Notes: generated from the sequence alone by a model not told the origin. 53,552 bases of DNA from Streptococcus parasanguinis (GCF_001073155.1 NZ_JVEE01000043.1:1-53552), one strand, 5' to 3'; shown: positions 8,204 through 17,336, counted from the first letter of the stretch. Program-made: numbers and translations.

Positions 8204-8779
8204 ATGCCACCCAAGGTTAAATTTAGTAAAGAGGCTATCATTGGGACAGCTTTACAATTGGTGAGAGAAGAGGGAATGGCTAGTTTGACGGCTAGAGCAT
8301 TAGCGGAGCAACTGGGAGCCACACCAAGAGTGATTTTTGGACAATTTGCTAATATGTCTGAGTTACAGGCAGAGGTTATTGGTGCTGCGGAGATGGTCGT
8401 GGTGGAGTATATTCGCAAGGCCTTAGAAGATGAAAAGCCTTTTCGATCTGTCGGGGTTGCTTATATCCTTTTCGCCTCAAAAGAGCCCCAACTCTTTCAA
8501 TTGCTTTTCCAAAATCCTAGCAAAGATCCGATTCGTCGCTTTCAAGATTTTCTTCCCATGAAGGATCATAGTTACCAATTGGTTCTGGATTCGATTGTCG
8601 CAGACTATCCTTTGACTCTAGAGGAGGCTAGTCGCTTGTACCAGCATTTATTTATCTACTCACACGGGATGGCCTCTATGGTTGCTTCTGGTATTTATCA
8701 GTTCAGCATGGAAGAAGTGATTGGATTACTTACAGAGGTTTGTCAATCTCTCATCAAAGAAATGGTAGGAAAGAAATGA
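8204..8779 (+). CDS. TetR/AcrR-family transcriptional regulator
   Basis: A 191-residue repressor-type protein. The N-terminal helix-turn-helix spans about residues 8-52, with the recognition region LAEQLGATPRVIFGQFANM. The rest is the helical ligand/dimer domain, resembling the WHG-type C-terminus. ATG 8204 is preferred to an in-frame ATG at 8183 because AAAGGAG lies at 8193-8199. It heads an operon with an ABC ATPase (ATGA overlap) and an FtsX-type permease, so it probably represses its own exporter operon through the palindromes at 8149-8190. The inducer is unknown. Confidence 0.85.
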   Translation: MPPKVKFSKEAIIGTALQLVREEGMASLTARALAEQLGATPRVIFGQFANMSELQAEVIGAAEMVVVEYIRKALEDEKPFRSVGVAYILFASKEPQLFQLLFQNPSKDPIRRFQDFLPMKDHSYQLVLDSIVADYPLTLEEASRLYQHLFIYSHGMASMVASGIYQFSMEEVIGLLTEVCQSLIKEMVGKK

Positions 8780-9456
8780 TTCAACTAGAAAATGTGCACA
8801 AAAGTTACGGCCAAACTAAGGTTTTAAAAGGGATTGATTTGCAGATTCAAGACAAGGATGATGTGGTGATCCTCGGTCCTTCTGGATCGGGGAAATCAAC
8901 TCTCTTAAATGTGTTATCAGGATTAGAAAAGGTAGACGAGGGGCATATCCTCATTCAAGGACAAGATTTATCACAACTCACGGATGCTCAATTGACGGCC
9001 TTTAGACGGGAGAAGATTGCCTTTATTTTCCAGCAGTATTATCTATTGCCGAATCTAACGGTTAGACAAAATGTAAAGATGGGAGCTGACCTGGCAGACA
9101 ATCATGATTTTTTGCAGATCATCGAGGATTTGGGACTTGGCGATAAGCTGGACAAGTATCCGAGTGAATTGTCGGGTGGGGAACAGCAGAGAGTCTCCAT
9201 TGCCCGAGCCTTGGCCAAAAGGCCAGAGATTCTTTTCTTAGATGAGCCGACGGGAGCTCTCGATGAAGAAACAGGGCGCAAGATTCTCGACTATATCTGG
9301 AAATTAAAGGAGAAGCTTGGCTTTACCCTCATCATGGTGACGCACAACCAAAATATTGCGGATATGGCTAAAACCATCATTCGTGTCAATAGTGGCAAGA
9401 TTACCGAAGTTGTGACCAATGATCAACCTCAGACTGCTTATGAGATTGGATGGTAA
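8776..9456 (+). CDS. ABC transporter ATP-binding protein (LolD/MacB-type)
   Basis: A 226-residue ATPase with Walker [10 protein letters not shown] (34-42), Q-loop [12 protein letters not shown], signature LSGGEQQR and Walker [13 protein letters not shown]. The GALD D-loop and compact length are typical of the LolD/MacB/SalX group that pairs with FtsX-like permeases. ATG 8776 overlaps the TetR stop (ATGA) and has AGGAAAG upstream; longer frames have no reason. Relatives act in antimicrobial peptide resistance or lipoprotein handling. Its substrate is unknown. Confidence 0.88.
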   Translation: MIQLENVHKSYGQTKVLKGIDLQIQDKDDVVILGPSGSGKSTLLNVLSGLEKVDEGHILIQGQDLSQLTDAQLTAFRREKIAFIFQQYYLLPNLTVRQNVKMGADLADNHDFLQIIEDLGLGDKLDKYPSELSGGEQQRVSIARALAKRPEILFLDEPTGALDEETGRKILDYIWKLKEKLGFTLIMVTHNQNIADMAKTIIRVNSGKITEVVTNDQPQTAYEIGW

Positions 9457-9459
9457 GCT

Positions 9460-10605
9460 ATGTTTTCAGTAAAAGATATTCGAAAATTAGTTGTCGTTAG
9501 TATCATTGGAGCCTGTGCGGTCTTTGTGGCCAATCTCTTCTTGAATTTTTATCTGGATATCGAGCAGTTGGAGATTTCGAAAACTAATCCCATGATTCAG
9601 ACCTACTATGATGCCCAGGTTTCGCTTTCCTGGATGGTGGCCATGGTCAGTGGAGTCGTCTTGTCTTTGACGTCGGTCCTTCTCATGTGTTTTTATATCA
9701 AACAATTTGTCGATGACCACAAGGAACAATTAGGAATTTTAAAGGCTTTGGGCTACAGCAATGGCCAGTTGGCGAAACGATTTTGGGCCTTTGGACTCAG
9801 TTTTGGGGCTGGAGCGTTTCTTGGTTATTTTGCTTCCTTTCTCATGATGGGACATTTTTATGACTTCCGTAATGAGAAGGGGATCCTGCCAGAAATCACC
9901 ATTCATTTTCACTGGCAGCTCTTGCTTGCCTTGGTGATCCTGCCAACGAGCTTCTTTATGCTTCTCGCGATTGGCTATGCTAGAAGACAACTCCAAACGC
10001 CAGCACTTCGCTTATTGAAAAAATCTCTAAGTCCAATCAAGGTCCAAAGGAGAAAGAGGGCCCCTAAGAAAGAGAAATCCTTCCTAAAAGAGCTGTCTTC
10101 GTCGCTGATTTGGGGGAGAAAATCGATCTTGTTTTTTGTGATCTTTGGCTCCATGTGTTTTGCGGCCATGGTTCAATTGTCTTTTGGCCTTAGGGACTAC
10201 ACAGATGACATCATCCAAACCATGATGATCATGATTGGCTTGATTCTTTCTTTCTCGATCCTCTTTTTGTCATTGGGAATTGTGGTCTCAGAAAGTCGCG
10301 AAACCTTGGCTCTTATGAAGGCATTTGGCTACACTGATCGTGAATGCCAAAGTCATATTCTCGCTCCTTATCGTTTCTGGGCTTATCTAGGATTTGCCCT
10401 TGGGACAGCTTATCAATATGGCATCATGGAAATCTTGATTGGTGTGATCAAAGACACGGTACCTGAAAAGATTGAGCATCACTTTGATGGGAATGTGTGC
10501 TTCTGGACCTTGCTCGGTTTTGCTGTGGTTTACGAAAGCCTCTTTTATCTATCCAACAGAAAACTCCAAAAACAAACCATCAAAGAAGTGCTCTTAGCAG
10601 AATGA
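9460..10605 (+). CDS. FtsX-like ABC permease
   Basis: A 381-residue membrane protein partnered with the ATPase 3 bp upstream. About eight helices are visible in two blocks. Each block has the FtsX signature ending in a Leu-Gly/Met-Lys-Ala turn: EQLGILKALGYS near residues 90-101 and TLALMKAFGYTD near 284-295. It lacks a large extracytoplasmic MacB-type domain. The protein is shorter than the 600-800 residue BceB/SalY permeases, so it may act as a dimer. A terminator follows directly. Confidence 0.82.
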   Translation: MFSVKDIRKLVVVSIIGACAVFVANLFLNFYLDIEQLEISKTNPMIQTYYDAQVSLSWMVAMVSGVVLSLTSVLLMCFYIKQFVDDHKEQLGILKALGYSNGQLAKRFWAFGLSFGAGAFLGYFASFLMMGHFYDFRNEKGILPEITIHFHWQLLLALVILPTSFFMLLAIGYARRQLQTPALRLLKKSLSPIKVQRRKRAPKKEKSFLKELSSSLIWGRKSILFFVIFGSMCFAAMVQLSFGLRDYTDDIIQTMMIMIGLILSFSILFLSLGIVVSESRETLALMKAFGYTDRECQSHILAPYRFWAYLGFALGTAYQYGIMEILIGVIKDTVPEKIEHHFDGNVCFWTLLGFAVVYESLFYLSNRKLQKQTIKEVLLAE

Positions 10606-10609
10606 TCAG

Positions 10610-10636
10610 AAAAGGTTGGGTTTCCCAGCCTTTTTC
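10610..10636 (+). terminator. Terminator of the TetR-ABC operon
   Basis: AAAGGTTGGG pairs with CCCAGCCTTT around a TTT loop, then a T run. Confidence 0.8.
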
Positions 10637-10648
10637 TTGTGCAAGTCA

Positions 10649-10677
10649 TTGACAAGGGAGGGCTTTTCCGCTATTCT
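10649..10677 (+). promoter_or_regulatory. Promoter of the membrane glycerophosphodiesterase gene
   Basis: TTGACA (10649-10654), 17 bp spacer, TATTCT (10672-10677), 30 bp before the start. Confidence 0.7.
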
Positions 10678-10707
10678 AAGGGAATAAAAGAAAGGAAAGG
10701 GATTGAG

Positions 10708-12471
10708 ATGAAACGGACTTACTGGCAGGACCTGAAGGGGGCCTTTTACTTGATCTGGCGCAACAAATGGTCCTTTATCGCAATTGGGATTTTGCTACAA
10801 TTTGTCGTTGGTATTGGGGCTGCGACCTTGAGTTGGCTCTTTCAACTGGCAGTCTTGCTTGCGGGTCAGGCCAATATCGATAAGAACAACTTGGTCTCTG
10901 TGATGAGCCATCCCTTGAGCTTGCTGGCTCTTTTGGTCTTTATCATGGTCTTTGCTTTCTTGTTTATGCTGGAAATGCGGACCCTGATTTCGGTTATTTA
11001 CCTGTCGCGAACCGATCGGCACTTGTCCTTTAAAAAGGTGTTAGGCCAATCATTTGGTCGCTTGAAGGATCTAGCGGGGAGAAACCTGCTTTACTTTCTG
11101 CTCTATCTCCTTTTGACCTTGCCTGTCGCAGGGGTTTTGATTGGATCGACCCTGACAGATGGGCTTTTTATTCCAACCTTTATCACAGGGGAGTTTGAAA
11201 AGACTACGATGGGCTCCATCGGGCTCTTAGTGGTGCAGCTGACCCTTATCTATCTCAATCTTCGCCTCATCTATACGGTTCCTAACCTAGTGGTAGAGGA
11301 GCTGCCATTTGGTCGTGCCTTGAAAAAAAGCTGGAGCATGACCAAAAGAGGAAGCTTTCGTCTCTTATGGAGAATTCTGTCCTTTGAGTTTCTCTTAACC
11401 TTTCTAGGGATTTTGCTGGTCTTGGGTCTGGTCTTTACCTTGACGGTGATCGATAAAGAGGGGCAGTATTTCTGGGTGGAGACCATCTTTTTGGTCTTGA
11501 TTCGGACCTTCCTGTTTATTTTTACAGTCTTGACAAAGGTGGGATCGCTCGGCATCATCTTGGATTCTGCATGGGAAGTACCGAGCCGATCGGTCATGCA
11601 CTCCAAAGGCAGTCGAAAGATGAAGGGGCTCTTTGCTCTGACAGTGGTCTTTCTCGTGCTGCAATCGGGGATTTCAGCTTTTGAACTGGCAACACTAAAA
11701 GTCAATGATCAGATCAAGCTCATCGCCCATCGTGGCGATGTCTCTAAAGGGGTAGAAAATTCCCTGGAAGCCCTAGAAGCAGCAGCCAAGGGAAAGGCGG
11801 CTTATGCAGAGATGGATATTCTTCTCACCAAGGACCATCAATTTGTCGTCATGCATGACTACAATCTCAAGCGCCTTGCTGGGGTGGACAAGGATGTGAA
11901 AGATATGACCCTAGCTGAGGTGCAAGGCCTCAAGATTCAGCAGGATGGTCACACGAGTCATATCCCTTCTTTTGAAGAATATGTTAAACGGGCCAAAGAA
12001 TTGAACATGAAGTTGTTAGTCGAGCTTAAGCCCCATGGTGGAGAGCCTGCTAATTATGTGGATCTCTTTGTCCAGAAAATGAGGGAGCTGGGGGTTGAAA
12101 AAGACTATCCGGCCATGTCTTTGGATCTGTCGGTCATGGAAAAGGTCGAGAAAAAAGCTCCTGAGATCAAGACTGGCTATGTTATTCCCATTCAATTCGG
12201 TCGCTTTGAGAATGATTCGGTCGACTTCTTTGCGATTGAAGACTTTTCTTATCAGGAGGAATTGGTGACCCAGGCCCATGAGATGAAAAAAGAGCTCTAT
12301 GTTTGGACCATCAATGACAAGCAGAAGTTGACGAAGTATTTGCAACAACCCATTGATGGCTTGATTACGGATGAATTGATAGAGGCACAAAGACTGAAAA
12401 AGGATTTGAAACAAAACAAGTCTTACTTTGATCGTTTCTTGAATCTTGTTGCTACGTCTAAGGAAGAATAA
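10708..12471 (+). CDS. Membrane-domain glycerophosphoryl diester phosphodiesterase
   Basis: A 587-residue protein with about seven to eight helices in the first 325 residues (the membrane domain found in Gram-positive GDPDs), then a GDPD catalytic barrel. Catalytic features are H-R-G at 341-343, the N-S-L-E-A helix start, EMDI (Glu and Asp metal/substrate ligands) and H383 in VMHD; W-T-I-N-D near the end is also typical. It hydrolyses glycerophosphodiesters, possibly turning over lipid or teichoic acid headgroups at the membrane face. ATG 10708 is used because AAAGGAAAGG precedes it and the promoter overlaps the longer frame. A related but atypical protein lies at 39072. Confidence 0.88.
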   Translation: MKRTYWQDLKGAFYLIWRNKWSFIAIGILLQFVVGIGAATLSWLFQLAVLLAGQANIDKNNLVSVMSHPLSLLALLVFIMVFAFLFMLEMRTLISVIYLSRTDRHLSFKKVLGQSFGRLKDLAGRNLLYFLLYLLLTLPVAGVLIGSTLTDGLFIPTFITGEFEKTTMGSIGLLVVQLTLIYLNLRLIYTVPNLVVEELPFGRALKKSWSMTKRGSFRLLWRILSFEFLLTFLGILLVLGLVFTLTVIDKEGQYFWVETIFLVLIRTFLFIFTVLTKVGSLGIILDSAWEVPSRSVMHSKGSRKMKGLFALTVVFLVLQSGISAFELATLKVNDQIKLIAHRGDVSKGVENSLEALEAAAKGKAAYAEMDILLTKDHQFVVMHDYNLKRLAGVDKDVKDMTLAEVQGLKIQQDGHTSHIPSFEEYVKRAKELNMKLLVELKPHGGEPANYVDLFVQKMRELGVEKDYPAMSLDLSVMEKVEKKAPEIKTGYVIPIQFGRFENDSVDFFAIEDFSYQEELVTQAHEMKKELYVWTINDKQKLTKYLQQPIDGLITDELIEAQRLKKDLKQNKSYFDRFLNLVATSKEE

Positions 12472-12486
12472 GATAGGATAGGCATA

Positions 12487-12667
12487 GAGAGAGTGGGACA
12501 GAAATCGGTCATTCGTTAGAATTCGATTTCGTCGTCCCACCTCCGCACAGTTGAGTAGGGCTGTAAAAGCTGATGAAATCAGCGTAGTAGGGCCCACTCA
12601 ACTACTGCGTCTTGCTCGACAATCCAAAGACAATTGAGAGGCTAGGACTTTTGTCCCAGACTCTTTT
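12487..12667 (+). repeat. Intergenic repeat element A, copy 1
   Basis: About 180 bp, repeated in reverse orientation at 45137-45315 and 53395-53552. The ends are imperfect inverted repeats (GAGTGGGACAGAAATC and, on the other strand, GAGTCTGGGACAAAAGTC). Inside, GTTGAGT pairs with ACTCAAC, and within that GCTGAT pairs with ATCAGC. It fills most of the 395-bp gap between the phosphodiesterase and the ABC exporter; no gene is seen in it. Confidence 0.85.
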
Positions 12668-12706
12668 GTACTGGATCAACAGAAAAACGGATGCTGTCTA
12701 AAAATC

Positions 12707-12735
12707 TTGCATTTTTTTGCAATTTAGGTTACAAT
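12707..12735 (+). promoter_or_regulatory. Promoter of the heterodimeric ABC exporter operon
   Basis: TTGCAT (12707-12712), 17 bp spacer, TACAAT (12730-12735). This leaves an untranslated leader of roughly 125 nt before the first gene. Confidence 0.7.
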
Positions 12736-12742
12736 GAAGATT

Positions 12743-12795
12743 ATGAAAAACGCGTAATCCCTAGGGTCTTTCCCTCAGGGAATTTTGTGTGTTTT
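12743..12795 (+). promoter_or_regulatory. Possible attenuator leader with tiny ORF
   Basis: A four-codon frame (ATG AAA AAC GCG TAA, 12743-12757) is followed by overlapping CCCT/AGGG segments. TTCCC pairs with GGGAA (12770-12782) ahead of a T-rich run, like a weak terminator. Alternatively AGGG at 12763-12766 can pair with CCCT at 12772-12775. Leader-peptide attenuation controls some streptococcal multidrug exporters, so regulation by ribosome stalling is plausible here but unproven. Confidence 0.4.
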
Positions 12796-12866
12796 GACCT
12801 ATTTTTCGGTGGGAAAAAGCTTTGCTTCTACCGCAGAAAAAAGTATGAAAAACTTTGGAGGTAATG

Positions 12867-14612
12867 ATGATTCGATCCTTAATTTCCGAGATCAAGGAAT
12901 TCAAGAAGCCCTCAATATTGGCTTCCTTGTTCATGGTCTTTGAAGTCATGTTTGAAATTTCGATTCCCTTTGTCATGGCGAGTTTATTGGACCAGGGTGT
13001 TCAACAAAGAAACATGAACAATATTTTGTTTTATGGTGGGCTCATGCTGGTCTGTGCCTTCCTCTCCCTCTTTTGTGGAATGCAGTCTGCCCGTTATGGC
13101 GCCTATGCTTCCGCTGGTTTTGCCAAAAACCTTCGTCGGGCCATTTTCAAAAAAGTCCAAACCTTCTCATTTGAAAATATTGATCAGTTCTCATCAGGTG
13201 GGTTAGTCACTCGGATGATGACGGATGTGACCAATGTGCAAAATGCCTATCAAATGGTGATCCGGATTTGTGTGCGGGCACCGCTCAATTTGATCTTTGC
13301 CATTGTAGCTTGTTTCATGATCAATCCGGAAATGGCCATGATCTTTGTTTATGTAACCATCTTTTTGGCGGCTGTCTTAAGTATCATCATGAAGATTGTG
13401 TATCCGCTCTTTACAGAAGTATTTGAAGCTTATGACAATCTCAACAACAGCATTCAAGAAAACATCACTAATATGCGGGTGGTGAAGTCCTACGTTAAGG
13501 AAGCAGATGAAACGGTTAAATTCAAGAAGGCTTCACGTTTGATTTATAATATGTTTATGAAGGCTATTCGTGTCGTTGTCTTGAGTAGCCCAGCTATGAT
13601 GCTTTCCATGTATGCTTCCTTCCTTTTGATCTCCTGGATTGGGGCACATCTGATCGTTGGTGGCCAACTCTCTACTGGGAATTTGACCTCTATGTTTAGC
13701 TACACCATGACCATTCTGATGTCCCTCATGATGTTTATGATGATTTTTGTCATGTTGTCAATTTCCATGGCCTCAGTCGAGCGGATCAATGAAGTCTTGA
13801 CGACCAAAGCGACCATTGTCTCTCCGGAAAATGGGATTAAAGAAGTCGCAGATGGATCGATCAACTTTGAGGATGTGACTTTTGCCTATACCGATGAAAA
13901 TGGGGACAAGACCCATGTCTTGCAAGGCATTAATCTTTCCATTCGTTCAGGGGAAGTCATTGGCATCTTGGGAGGAACAGGATCAGGGAAATCGAGCTTG
14001 GTGCAGTTGATTCCTCGTCTCTATGATGTTGAGTCTGGTCGAGTGACAGTAGCAGGTCACGATGTCAAAGAATACGACCTTGATTCCCTTCGTAAGCAAG
14101 TGGCGATGGTTCTTCAAACCAATGTCCTTTTCTCTGGTACGATTAAAGAGAATATGCGCTGGGGGAATAAAGATGCGACGGATGAAGAGATTATCGAAGC
14201 CTGTAAGATTGCCCAAGCCGATGAATTTATTCAAGATTTCAAAGAGGGCTATGACACAATGATTGAGCGTGGGGGATCCAATGTGTCCGGTGGCCAACGT
14301 CAACGTCTCTGTATCGCGCGTGCTCTCCTCATGAATCCAAAGATCTTGATCTTGGATGATTCAACTTCTGCGGTCGATACCAAGACCGACAGTTTAATCC
14401 GTCAAGGATTGGCAAGGAGCTTGAAAGAGACTACTAAAATCATCATTGGTCAACGGATTTCCTCTATTCAAGATGCGGATCGCATCATCGTGATGAATGA
14501 TGGTCAGATTGATGCCATCGGTCGTCACGAGGAATTGCTTGCGACCAATGCCATCTACCAAGAAGTATATGAAATGCAAACACAAGGGAAAGGAGAAGCA
14601 GATGAAAACTAA
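12867..14612 (+). CDS. Heterodimeric ABC exporter subunit with degenerate site
   Basis: A 581-residue half-transporter: six helices in residues ~1-310, then an ATPase domain. Walker A is GGTGSGKSS (369-377) and the signature VSGGQ (473-477) is normal. The Walker B catalytic Glu is Asp (D498 in ILDDSTSAVDT) and the switch His is Gln (Q529 in IIGQRISS). Its partner has the reverse pattern, so one composite ATP site is consensus and one degenerate, as in BmrCD/PatAB-type multidrug exporters. ATG 12867 is chosen: GGAGG ends five bases before it; the frame upstream begins with TTG. It overlaps the partner by 11 bp. Confidence 0.88.
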   Translation: MIRSLISEIKEFKKPSILASLFMVFEVMFEISIPFVMASLLDQGVQQRNMNNILFYGGLMLVCAFLSLFCGMQSARYGAYASAGFAKNLRRAIFKKVQTFSFENIDQFSSGGLVTRMMTDVTNVQNAYQMVIRICVRAPLNLIFAIVACFMINPEMAMIFVYVTIFLAAVLSIIMKIVYPLFTEVFEAYDNLNNSIQENITNMRVVKSYVKEADETVKFKKASRLIYNMFMKAIRVVVLSSPAMMLSMYASFLLISWIGAHLIVGGQLSTGNLTSMFSYTMTILMSLMMFMMIFVMLSISMASVERINEVLTTKATIVSPENGIKEVADGSINFEDVTFAYTDENGDKTHVLQGINLSIRSGEVIGILGGTGSGKSSLVQLIPRLYDVESGRVTVAGHDVKEYDLDSLRKQVAMVLQTNVLFSGTIKENMRWGNKDATDEEIIEACKIAQADEFIQDFKEGYDTMIERGGSNVSGGQRQRLCIARALLMNPKILILDDSTSAVDTKTDSLIRQGLARSLKETTKIIIGQRISSIQDADRIIVMNDGQIDAIGRHEELLATNAIYQEVYEMQTQGKGEADEN

Positions 14613-16470
14613 GAAAAAAGCAAATCTAGGCTCAATCCTTCGCCTGCTCGACTTCCTTTGGAAAAACTACAAGTTGTCCTTGATCATCTCCTCTATCTTG
14701 ATCGTTCTATCGTCTCTTGCGACGGTCAATGTGACAGCTTCGATTCAGTCCTTGGTCGACGTCTATGTGGAGCCCATGCTGACAAGCAACAGCCATGATT
14801 TCGGACCGCTCTTGTCCTTCTTGACACGAGTTGGTTTGATCTGTTTGATCGGGGTCCTTGCCAACTATGGCTTTACCTTGATTATGGCGACTGTTTCACA
14901 AGACTCACTTAGAAGTCTTCGAAATCAGTTGTTTGCTCGCATGCAAAAACTGCCCGTTCGTTACTTTGATACCCACCAACACGGGGACATCATGTCTATC
15001 TATACCAATGATATTGATGCTCTTCGCCAAGCGATTGAACAATCCATTCCTCAACTTTTATCCTCAGCGATTACCATCCTTGGGGTAACGATTACCATGC
15101 TGACGGTTAGTCCACTCTTGTTCTTGATTGTTCTCTTCATGGTTATCGTCATGGTCTTTATCATCAAGGATGTTTCTGGCAAGTCAGGTCGTTACTTCGG
15201 GGCACAACAAAAGAACTTGGGGATTGAGAACGGCTTTATTGAAGAAATGATGTCTGGTCAAAAAGTGGTCAAGGCCTTTGTGCATGAAAGAGAAAGCATT
15301 GAGGATTTTGACCGCATCAATGACCAACTCTTTGAGTCTTCCTACCAGGCTAACCGCTATGCCAATGTCCTCATGCCGATTCTTGGGAACTTGGGAAATG
15401 TTTCCTTTGTTTTAACAGCCTTGATCGGTGGACTCTTTGCGCTAAACGGTGTCGGTGGTTTAACCATTGGTGGTCTCATGGCCTTTCTGCAATTGAACCG
15501 TTCCTTCACAGGTCCGATTGCCCAGGTCTCTCAACAATTGAACTTTGTCCTCATGGCCTTGGCTGGTGGAGATCGTGTCTTTGATCTTTTGGACGAAGAA
15601 GAAGAAGTCGACCAAGGAAAAGTGACGTTGGTCAATTATGAACTGGTCGATGGAGAAATGGTCGAAACCGATCAGAAAACCAACAAATGGGCTTGGAAAC
15701 ACCCACGTCCGAATGGAGATTACCAGCTTGTGAAGATGGTCGGAAATGTGGTCTTTGATGATGTTGATTTCTCTTATGATGGGAAGAAACAAATCCTTCA
15801 TGGCATCAACTTGTACGCGGATAAGGGACAAAAAGTGGCCTTTGTCGGAGCGACTGGTGCAGGAAAGACAACTATCACCAACTTGATCAACCGGTTCTAT
15901 GATATCCAATCCGGAATGATCACTTATGATGGAATCGATATTAAATTGATTGAGAAAGATTCTCTTCGTCGTTCCCTCGGAATCGTTCTTCAAGATACCC
16001 ACTTATTTACTGGTACGATAGCGGAAAACATCGCTTATGGCCGTGCTGATGCAACACGGGAAGAAATCCTTGAAGCAGCTCGGATTGCCAATGTGGATTC
16101 CTTTGTCAAGCACTTGGATCAGGGCTATGAGACAGTCTTGACGGATGATGGGGCTGGCCTATCAAATGGTCAACGACAATTAATCGCCATTGCCCGTGCA
16201 GCCCTTGCCAATGCGCCTGTCTTGATTCTGGATGAAGCGACGTCTTCGATTGACTCGCGGACAGAGAAAATGGTGCAAGAAGGGATGGATCGCCTGATGG
16301 AAGGTCGGACAGTCTTTGTCATCGCCCACCGTCTATCGACAATTGTCAATTCCGATGTCATCATGGTGATGGACCACGGACGTATTATCGAACGAGGCAA
16401 CCATGCTTCCTTGATGGCAGAACGTGGAACCTATTACCGCCTCTACACCGGTGGACTTGAAATTGATTAA
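14602..16470 (+). CDS. Heterodimeric ABC exporter subunit with catalytic Glu
   Basis: A 622-residue half-transporter, partner of the upstream gene. Six helices occupy the first ~340 residues. The linker before the ATPase carries an insertion (about residues 350-385). Walker A is GATGAGKTT (416-424), Walker B has the catalytic Glu (D544-E545 in ILDEATSSID) and the switch His is present (H576 in IAHRLST), but the signature is LSNGQ (520-524) instead of LSGGQ. It therefore supplies the Walker motifs of the active site while the partner supplies the signature. ATG 14602 has AGGAGA upstream. Probable drug or lipid exporter; substrate unknown. Confidence 0.88.
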   Translation: MKTKKKANLGSILRLLDFLWKNYKLSLIISSILIVLSSLATVNVTASIQSLVDVYVEPMLTSNSHDFGPLLSFLTRVGLICLIGVLANYGFTLIMATVSQDSLRSLRNQLFARMQKLPVRYFDTHQHGDIMSIYTNDIDALRQAIEQSIPQLLSSAITILGVTITMLTVSPLLFLIVLFMVIVMVFIIKDVSGKSGRYFGAQQKNLGIENGFIEEMMSGQKVVKAFVHERESIEDFDRINDQLFESSYQANRYANVLMPILGNLGNVSFVLTALIGGLFALNGVGGLTIGGLMAFLQLNRSFTGPIAQVSQQLNFVLMALAGGDRVFDLLDEEEEVDQGKVTLVNYELVDGEMVETDQKTNKWAWKHPRPNGDYQLVKMVGNVVFDDVDFSYDGKKQILHGINLYADKGQKVAFVGATGAGKTTITNLINRFYDIQSGMITYDGIDIKLIEKDSLRRSLGIVLQDTHLFTGTIAENIAYGRADATREEILEAARIANVDSFVKHLDQGYETVLTDDGAGLSNGQRQLIAIARAALANAPVLILDEATSSIDSRTEKMVQEGMDRLMEGRTVFVIAHRLSTIVNSDVIMVMDHGRIIERGNHASLMAERGTYYRLYTGGLEID

Positions 16471-16473
16471 TAA

Positions 16474-16505
16474 AAAAAGCTTGAGCGTTGGCTCAGGCTT
16501 TTTTG
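16474..16505 (+). terminator. Terminator of the ABC exporter operon
   Basis: AAGCTTGAGC pairs with GCTCAGGCTT around GTTG, followed by TTTT. Confidence 0.85.
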
Positions 16506-16526
16506 GCTTATGGATAATGACTTCTT

Positions 16527-16688
16527 AGAAACTTTCCTTAGGTGAGTACGGACGTCAGGTGAAATTATCCAGTGGATGATTTCAGCAATCCAGGAAGTTC
16601 CATGACTAATTATTGAGCCTAAGGTCTCAATAATTCCGAGTGCCTGAAACGTTATTGTTTCAGGCACTTTTCTCACAGCGGAAAGTCT
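16527..16688 (+). repeat. Cloverleaf-like repeat element B, copy B1
   Basis: Closing stem ACTTTCC/GGAAAGT with inner GTGAG/CTCAC. Arms: ATTATTGAG/CTCAATAAT and GTGCCTGAAAC/GTTTCAGGCAC. The usual GAACTTC/GAAGTTC arm is replaced by a different hairpin (TGAAATTATCC/GGATGATTTCA). The copy sits between two terminators, and further flanking sequence (AATGACT/AGTCATT) also pairs. See the finding on covariation. Confidence 0.85.
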
Positions 16689-16710
16689 CGAAAATAAATA
16701 GTCATTCATC

Positions 16711-16741
16711 AAAAAGCCTGACTTCACTTTCAGGCTTTTTG
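16711..16741 (-). terminator. Terminator of the glutathione peroxidase gene, bidirectional
   Basis: AAAAAGCCTGA pairs with TCAGGCTTTTT; T runs exist on both strands. It ends just after the minus-strand stop codon. Confidence 0.8.
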
Positions 16742-16742
16742 C

Positions 16743-17225
16743 TTATTTCTCAAGTAATTCTTGGATCAAGTCTTCCATAGCAGCTGGTTCTGTTTTGGAG
16801 GAGAAGCGTTGGGCGACGTGGCCTTGTCGGTCGATGACAAATTTTGCGAAGTTCCATTCGATGCGTTTGCCTAGTGGCCCGGCAGCTTGGCTTTTAAGCC
16901 AGTCATAAAGAGGAAGGGCTTCTTTACCATTGACCTTGGCTTTGGCGAATCGTGGGAAGGTGGTCTGGTAGTTGAGGCTGCAGAAGCTATTGATTTCTTC
17001 TGCAGTTCCTGGTGCCTGCCCCATGAATTGGTTACAGGGAATGTCTAGGATTTCAAGCCCTTTTTCCTGGTAGCGCAGGTAGAGATCTTGCAGTCCTTGG
17101 TATTGCGGGGTCAAGCCACAGCCTGTTGCTGTATTGACCACGATGAGGACCTTGCCTTGGTAGTGGGAAAGGGGAATCTCCTCTCCTTGTTGGTTTTCTA
17201 AAGAAAAATCATAAATGCTGGTCAT
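16743..17225 (-). CDS. gpo: Glutathione peroxidase family protein
   Basis: A 160-residue thiol peroxidase of the glutathione peroxidase family, the full family length for bacteria. The catalytic residues are visible: C36 in TATGCGLTPQY, Q66 in CNQF and W124-N125 in EWNFAKF. C82, on the helix after the active site, could act as resolving Cys, in which case thioredoxin rather than glutathione would be the reductant. AAAGGAT is the ribosome site. It is transcribed alone from an extended -10 (TG-C-TACAAT, minus strand, 17257-17265), divergent from rexB. Role: defence against hydroperoxides in the cytoplasm. Confidence 0.9.
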   Translation of the reverse strand: MTSIYDFSLENQQGEEIPLSHYQGKVLIVVNTATGCGLTPQYQGLQDLYLRYQEKGLEILDIPCNQFMGQAPGTAEEINSFCSLNYQTTFPRFAKAKVNGKEALPLYDWLKSQAAGPLGKRIEWNFAKFVIDRQGHVAQRFSSKTEPAAMEDLIQELLEK

Positions 17226-17256
17226 AGGTGGTATCCTTTCTGTCTCTTCAACTTTT

Positions 17257-17265
17257 ATTGTAGCA
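17257..17265 (-). promoter_or_regulatory. Extended -10 promoter of the peroxidase gene
   Basis: On the minus strand TG-C-TACAAT lies 32 bp before the start codon. Confidence 0.6.
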
Positions 17266-17327
17266 TAAATCTCCTAATATTGGGCCAAGAGGAGCATGAC
17301 TTCTTGCTTTAGTCCCTCCTGTGAAAA

Positions 17328-17336
17328 TGATATAAT
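17328..17336 (+). promoter_or_regulatory. Extended -10 promoter of rexBA
   Basis: TG-A-TATAAT at 17328-17336, 48 bp before the rexB start; no good -35 at the right distance. Confidence 0.65.

Noticed and set aside
12016..12597. Long antisense frame opposite the glycerophosphodiesterase
   Set aside because: No ribosome site or protein-like motifs; the sense frame is clearly coding, so this is a shadow.
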